Of a stretch of DNA of 9,876 nucleotides, positions 7,601 through 9,876 are shown piece after piece (within the stretch, counting starts at the first letter, position 1; each line of letters opens with the position of its first letter). A program made the translations under genes and the position numbers. The DNA comes from Acetofilamentum sp. (GTDB lineage Bacteria; Bacteroidota; Bacteroidia; Bacteroidales; DTU049). Location: positions 1 to 9,876 of the forward strand of contig DYON01000086.1 of the NCBI GenBank assembly GCA_020720525.1, read 5' to 3'. The notes below the pieces were generated by a model. It saw only the letters and a list, made by a program, of their open reading frames with translations, made no database searches and had not been told where the DNA came from.

Positions 7601-8243
7601 CGAAATCCTTTTTTTGAATATAATGCACATCGTTTGTTGCAATTAGTTTCACACCCGACCGAGCCGAAAGGCGCTTTAAACTATCATTCACTTTCTTTTG
7701 CTCTTCGAGACCATGATCCATCATTTCCAAGTAATAGTCATCGCCAAACAGATTCTGGTACCATTCAACCACTTTGATGGCGTCGTCTTCGGTCTTATTC
7801 ATCAAAATTTGCGCAACTTCCCCCCCCAAACAAGCCGAAGAAACAATGAGTCCTTCGTGATATTTGGTGAGCAAGTCTTTATCGATGCGAGGATTTTGAT
7901 AAAATCCTTCAACATTGGCAATTGAAATCATTTTCACCAAATTGCGATAGCCCTGCAAATTTTTTGCAAGCAAAATTAAATGATAGCCTCCACGATCGAT
8001 TCGTTCACTTTTTTGGCTCATCGAGCGCCGTGCAATATACACTTCGCAACCAATAATGGGTTTAATGCCAGCACTTTTCGCTTCGTTGAAAAACTCCAAA
8101 ATACCATACATATTGCCATGATCTGTTACAGCAACTGCCCCCATATTGAGTTCAGACACACGTTTGACAAGTTTCTTCGGATTCGACGCACCATCCAAAA
8201 CAGAATAAATGGTATGAAGGTGTAAATGAACAAATTGCGACAT
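4686..8243 (-). CDS. dnaE: DNA polymerase III subunit alpha
   Basis: DnaE is the polymerase of the replicative holoenzyme. The 1185-residue product starts with a PHP domain (about 4-275) whose usual metal ligands all appear present: H8, H10, D17, H42, E67, H88, C138, D205 and H207. The polymerase core follows: GPGRGSAAGS (352-361), the palm aspartates in PDIDVDF (D394, D396) and the third in KMDFLGL (D549), then fingers, a helix-hairpin-helix region (about 812-850), an internal clamp-binding motif QASLF (911-915; E. coli has QADMF) and an OB domain (about 986-1065). No DnaQ-type exonuclease is inserted, so it is the DnaE and not the PolC type. The frame could be extended to an ATG at 8303, but the ATG at 8243 places the family's conserved start (MSQFVHLHLHT) correctly and is preferred. 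It converges on lolA with about 107 bases between lolA's terminator and its own stop. I see no clear terminator of its own. Confidence 0.97.
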   Translation of the reverse strand: MSQFVHLHLHTIYSVLDGASNPKKLVKRVSELNMGAVAVTDHGNMYGILEFFNEAKSAGIKPIIGCEVYIARRSMSQKSERIDRGGYHLILLAKNLQGYRNLVKMISIANVEGFYQNPRIDKDLLTKYHEGLIVSSACLGGEVAQILMNKTEDDAIKVVEWYQNLFGDDYYLEMMDHGLEEQKKVNDSLKRLSARSGVKLIATNDVHYIQKKDFEAHKILIRINTNKDENDDLHYTGNEYLRTFEEMQQLFPDTPEALSNTVEIADKIEEFDIHHSVMLPVFPTPPEFSNDFEFMKHLTWEGAHMRFGELNKETTERIEFELSVIENMGFAGYFLIVQDFIAKAREMGVLVGPGRGSAAGSIVAFCLKITNIDPIKYKLLFERFLNPDRISMPDIDVDFDDYGREDVIRYVVEHYGAEKVSQIVTFGRLGAKSSIRDVARVLGVDLSVANRIAKLVPDGPKVSLDDALKTKDFSDLYDSNAEVAKVVDLAKIMEGNVRSTGVHACGVIIGRENLSNYVPLARPKDKDNPLPVVQYDGAIVEKAGLLKMDFLGLKTLSIIKDALEIVEIRHKVKIDIDTISHEDEKTLKLYQNGETIGTFQFESEGMRSWLKRLKPTHIEDLIAMNALFRPGPMSFIPNYIARKHGTEKVDYPHPLAQSVLSDTNGIMIYQEQIMLLSQQMAGFTKGKADELRKAMGKKKMDIIDKLRGEFVVGAIAKGVEKSVANEVYSTMAKFGEYGFNRSHSAAYTVLAFQTAWLKANYSAEYMAALLGHHLNDLTKVTAYINECKRMGIAVLGPDVNESFPKFSVNRENKIRFGLAALKNVGEAAAQSIVDERNANGVYTDINDFFRRNNFKNVNKRALESMAIGGGFDSLNTHRAQFFYQTESDQQVFLEKMIKHATLVQEKQDNQQASLFGEMEDITFPPIEMPVCESWQRDYLLSRELEVAGFYISGHPLDEFGGEVKYFTTHSLQEIQDNLEVLPFNTDLLFAGVVKDYQDKYDKNNNKYASFLLFDYSGEMQFRLFKEDYEKYRPMLQNGQKLFVYGRIEAPRFAKDADARDLRIQSIRKLAGCFDNSISGMVFHLPAHEIDADVTKAIDQITQKHSGNITVQFMITDEENHEIFRLSNSFLKLNVEGLVQLAALDNVPGWDMKNIITSSVKRIFKKLVQEQNDVFDEEIVDDLLDS
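7820..7827. repeat. C8/G8 homopolymer inside dnaE
   Basis: Eight consecutive C on the + strand read as G8 on the dnaE coding strand, encoding the L-G-G-E part of the PHP motif SACLGGEV (residues 135-142). The frame is intact through it. Such a long G run stands out in an AT-rich gene. It could be a slippage-prone site or a place where read errors collect. Confidence 0.8.
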
Positions 8244-8280
8244 AGTTGCTGGAATAATCAGGTTTATAGATTGGATTCGA

Positions 8281-8298
8281 TAAAAATACTTATTTTTA
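8281..8298. promoter_or_regulatory. 18-base inverted repeat between divergent genes
   Basis: TAAAAATA, then CT, then TATTTTTA form a perfect inverted repeat with 8-base arms. It lies 37 bases upstream of the dnaE start and 34 bases upstream of the hydrolase gene start, almost central. Each arm, read toward its gene, is TATTTTTA, one base from the -7 consensus TAnnTTTG. It could therefore be two back-to-back -7 boxes or a binding site for a dimeric regulator. No good -33 TTTG at the usual spacing was found on either strand, and AT-rich DNA can give such symmetry by chance. Confidence 0.4.
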
Positions 8299-8332
8299 CC
8301 CATTCTTACTGAATTGTTGAAAACTTTTAACC

Positions 8333-9247
8333 ATGCTCAAACCTTTTGATTTTCTGAAAAACCTACGCTGGTCTCTTGTAGTTTTAAGCGGCTTAATGAT
8401 CTCTTGTTCGGGCAATCAGACTGGCTCTTTGCTTAAAAAAGCTGGAACAACGTTTGCCGGAACACAAAAAGCACCCGATACCACACTTCAGCTCGAGTGG
8501 GGCAATGCAAACAGAAAAGTGTATCTGATGCCAGCCAATACATTTTTTGCACGTGGCAATATTTTGTTGCTAAATGGCTGGAACTTGTCGCCCACCGGAT
8601 GGTGCGAGCAAACCACTTTGTGCGAAAAACTTCGCGATGCTGGCTACAATATCATTGTGCCCGATATGGGTAAAAGTATGTATGCTTCGGCCATTTTTCC
8701 CGAAACCATGAATTCGCTTGCCGATCAGCCTCAATTGAGTTGGCTCACCGATACTGTTTTGGTTTTGTTGCGCGATTCGTTCAACCTGCTATCGCCTTCC
8801 ATGAAAAATTTTGTGGTTGGTCTATCAACCGGCGCTCGTGGCGCTTTTGCAGTTGCTCTTGCCGAACCCGATTTGTTCAATGGTGCTGTTTTGCTTTCGG
8901 GCGATTACGATCAAACATTGATGCCCAACGACAATTTAATGACTTTATACTACGGCAACTACGACATGTTTCCCGAACGCTGGGATGGCGACGACAATCT
9001 TTTGCGCCGTGCCAACGAGTGGAAAATACCAATTTATATAGGTCATGCAGTCGAAGACCCAATTGTCCCTTTCGAACAATCCGACACATTGTACAAAACG
9101 CTTATCAAACTTGGGAAAGTTGAACCTGCTGCTAATTTTCCGTTCGGATATGGTCACGATTATCGCTACTGGGAAAGCGAAAGCGACAATATCCTGAAAT
9201 TTATTCAGAAAATAACCAACAGCGAAGTGGTGAGCAGCGATAGTTAG
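8333..9247 (+). CDS. Putative lipoprotein, alpha/beta-hydrolase fold (esterase-like)
   Basis: The 304-residue product has a basic N-terminus, a hydrophobic stretch (about 14-23) and Cys25 in the context LMISC-SGN, a loose lipobox that suggests lipid attachment and export. The mature part looks like an alpha/beta hydrolase: a strand ILLLNGWN (about 77-84) where the family has its HG oxyanion strand, the nucleophile elbow GLSTG (163-167, Ser165), a later acid in AVEDPIVPFEQS (Asp242 a candidate) and a final histidine in GYGHDYRYW (His275). Order and spacing fit a Ser-Asp-His triad, so an esterase or peptidase-like activity in the periplasm or on the outer membrane is inferred; the substrate is unknown. 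The gene is divergent from dnaE and ends 20 bases before the convergent waaA stop. There is no operon partner to hint at its substrate. It may resemble the secreted esterase/depolymerase group. Confidence 0.82.
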   Translation: MLKPFDFLKNLRWSLVVLSGLMISCSGNQTGSLLKKAGTTFAGTQKAPDTTLQLEWGNANRKVYLMPANTFFARGNILLLNGWNLSPTGWCEQTTLCEKLRDAGYNIIVPDMGKSMYASAIFPETMNSLADQPQLSWLTDTVLVLLRDSFNLLSPSMKNFVVGLSTGARGAFAVALAEPDLFNGAVLLSGDYDQTLMPNDNLMTLYYGNYDMFPERWDGDDNLLRRANEWKIPIYIGHAVEDPIVPFEQSDTLYKTLIKLGKVEPAANFPFGYGHDYRYWESESDNILKFIQKITNSEVVSSDS

Positions 9248-9267
9248 GACTGCCGAACTCTAATATT

Positions 9268-9876
9268 TCATTGGAGGGTCGATTCAAAAAATGGAGCTAT
9301 TTCGTCCACAATCATTTGAGTTGCACCAGCATGGCTTGCTACATAGTCGCCAGCGGCCAAAGCTGCCTTTCGGTGCAATTCAGCATGATCAAACAGATTG
9401 TTGCAATATTCAAAATATGACAATTCGTTGTCGAAGCTGAATCCTCCACCACACTCAATCAAATCTTTCGCTTCTTGAAATTTGTGATAGTTGGACCCAA
9501 AAATAGTAGGAACTCCATATACCGCAGCTTCGAGTGTATTGTGAATTCCCGAGCCAAAACCATTACCAATATGTGCAATGGTTGCATATCGATACAAACT
9601 GCTCAGCATGCCAATAGTATTGATAATAAGCACATGGTTGTCGCAAAAACCAGCTTCGTCGCGTTTTGAATACAACGAAGCTTTGCAAGGTAGCGATTTT
9701 ACAAGTCGTTCAATTCGTGCTTCATCTATTTCGTGCGGAACAAGTATAAATTTCAAATCGGGACGCTGCTCGATAAGCTGAACGATAAATTTTTCGTCGG
9801 GCTCCCACGACGAACCAGCCATATAAACGGGTTTTTGCTGAACAAACCTCTCTATTTCAGGAAATGTTTTTGCTTC
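9268..9876 (-). CDS. waaA: 3-deoxy-D-manno-octulosonic acid transferase, C-terminal half (partial)
   Basis: WaaA (KdtA) adds Kdo from CMP-Kdo to the lipid A precursor on the cytoplasmic face of the inner membrane. The frame is open from the window edge to a TGA at 9268-9270. It gives 202 residues, about half of the usual 400 or so, with the N-terminal acceptor-binding half lying beyond the right edge. What remains is the donor-binding domain of a GT-B glycosyltransferase: VYMAGSSWEPDE, then FILVPHEID, INTIGMLSSLYRYATIAHIG, and the family-specific stretch GIHNTLEAAVYGVPTIFG with the following NYHKFQEAKDLIE. An internal ATG at 9822 is not the start, since conserved sequence continues upstream of it. 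The gene converges on the hydrolase gene with only 20 bases between stops and no visible terminator, so the two transcripts may overlap at their ends. Confidence 0.93.
   Translation of the reverse strand, partial: EAKTFPEIERFVQQKPVYMAGSSWEPDEKFIVQLIEQRPDLKFILVPHEIDEARIERLVKSLPCKASLYSKRDEAGFCDNHVLIINTIGMLSSLYRYATIAHIGNGFGSGIHNTLEAAVYGVPTIFGSNYHKFQEAKDLIECGGGFSFDNELSYFEYCNNLFDHAELHRKAALAAGDYVASHAGATQMIVDEIAPFFESTLQ

Noticed and set aside
6978..7646. 222-codon open frame on the + strand within dnaE
   Set aside because: Antisense to the catalytic palm and PHP region of dnaE; no recognisable domain. Codon bias of dnaE leaves few stops on the opposite strand.
8244..8303. Upstream ATG at 8303 as dnaE start
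   Set aside because: The 20 extra residues are not typical of DnaE, and the family's start fits the ATG at 8243. The extension also crosses the presumed promoter element.

Overview
The window looks like chromosomal DNA from a member of the Bacteroidota (Bacteroidetes). It is moderately AT-rich. The evidence is the gene order ftsK then lolA on one strand, Bacteroidota-type -7 promoter elements (TAnnTTTG) in front of several genes, little sign of Shine-Dalgarno sequences, and the sequence style of the DnaE, FtsK and WaaA proteins. No rRNA, tRNA, transposase, phage gene or CRISPR array was recognised. I see a housekeeping region rather than an accessory island.

Layout, left to right. Bases 1-514 carry no convincing gene. 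They hold two diverged copies of a roughly 120-base direct repeat that runs off the left edge, one weak 38-codon frame and an AT-rich promoter region. Next come three genes on the + strand: an exported 227-residue protein of unknown function (515-1198) closed by a hairpin terminator; ftsK (1292-3880), encoding a membrane-anchored DNA translocase; and lolA (3905-4543), a periplasmic lipoprotein carrier followed by a strong intrinsic terminator. dnaE (4686-8243, - strand) encodes the catalytic subunit of DNA polymerase III and converges on lolA. A short divergent intergenic region with an 18-base inverted repeat separates dnaE from a + strand gene for a putative lipoprotein of the alpha/beta-hydrolase fold (8333-9247). 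That gene converges on the 3' half of waaA (kdtA, Kdo transferase; - strand), which is cut by the right edge.

Functionally the window mixes chromosome replication and segregation (dnaE, ftsK) with envelope biogenesis (lolA, waaA, and two exported proteins without an assigned role). Only ftsK-lolA looks like a real transcription unit; the other genes are separated by terminators or strand changes. I did not find a clearly novel system. The points most worth a second look are the terminator-promoter overlap that makes the ftsK mRNA almost leaderless, the repeat pair at the left edge, the G8 tract inside the PHP domain of dnaE, and the symmetric element between dnaE and the hydrolase gene.
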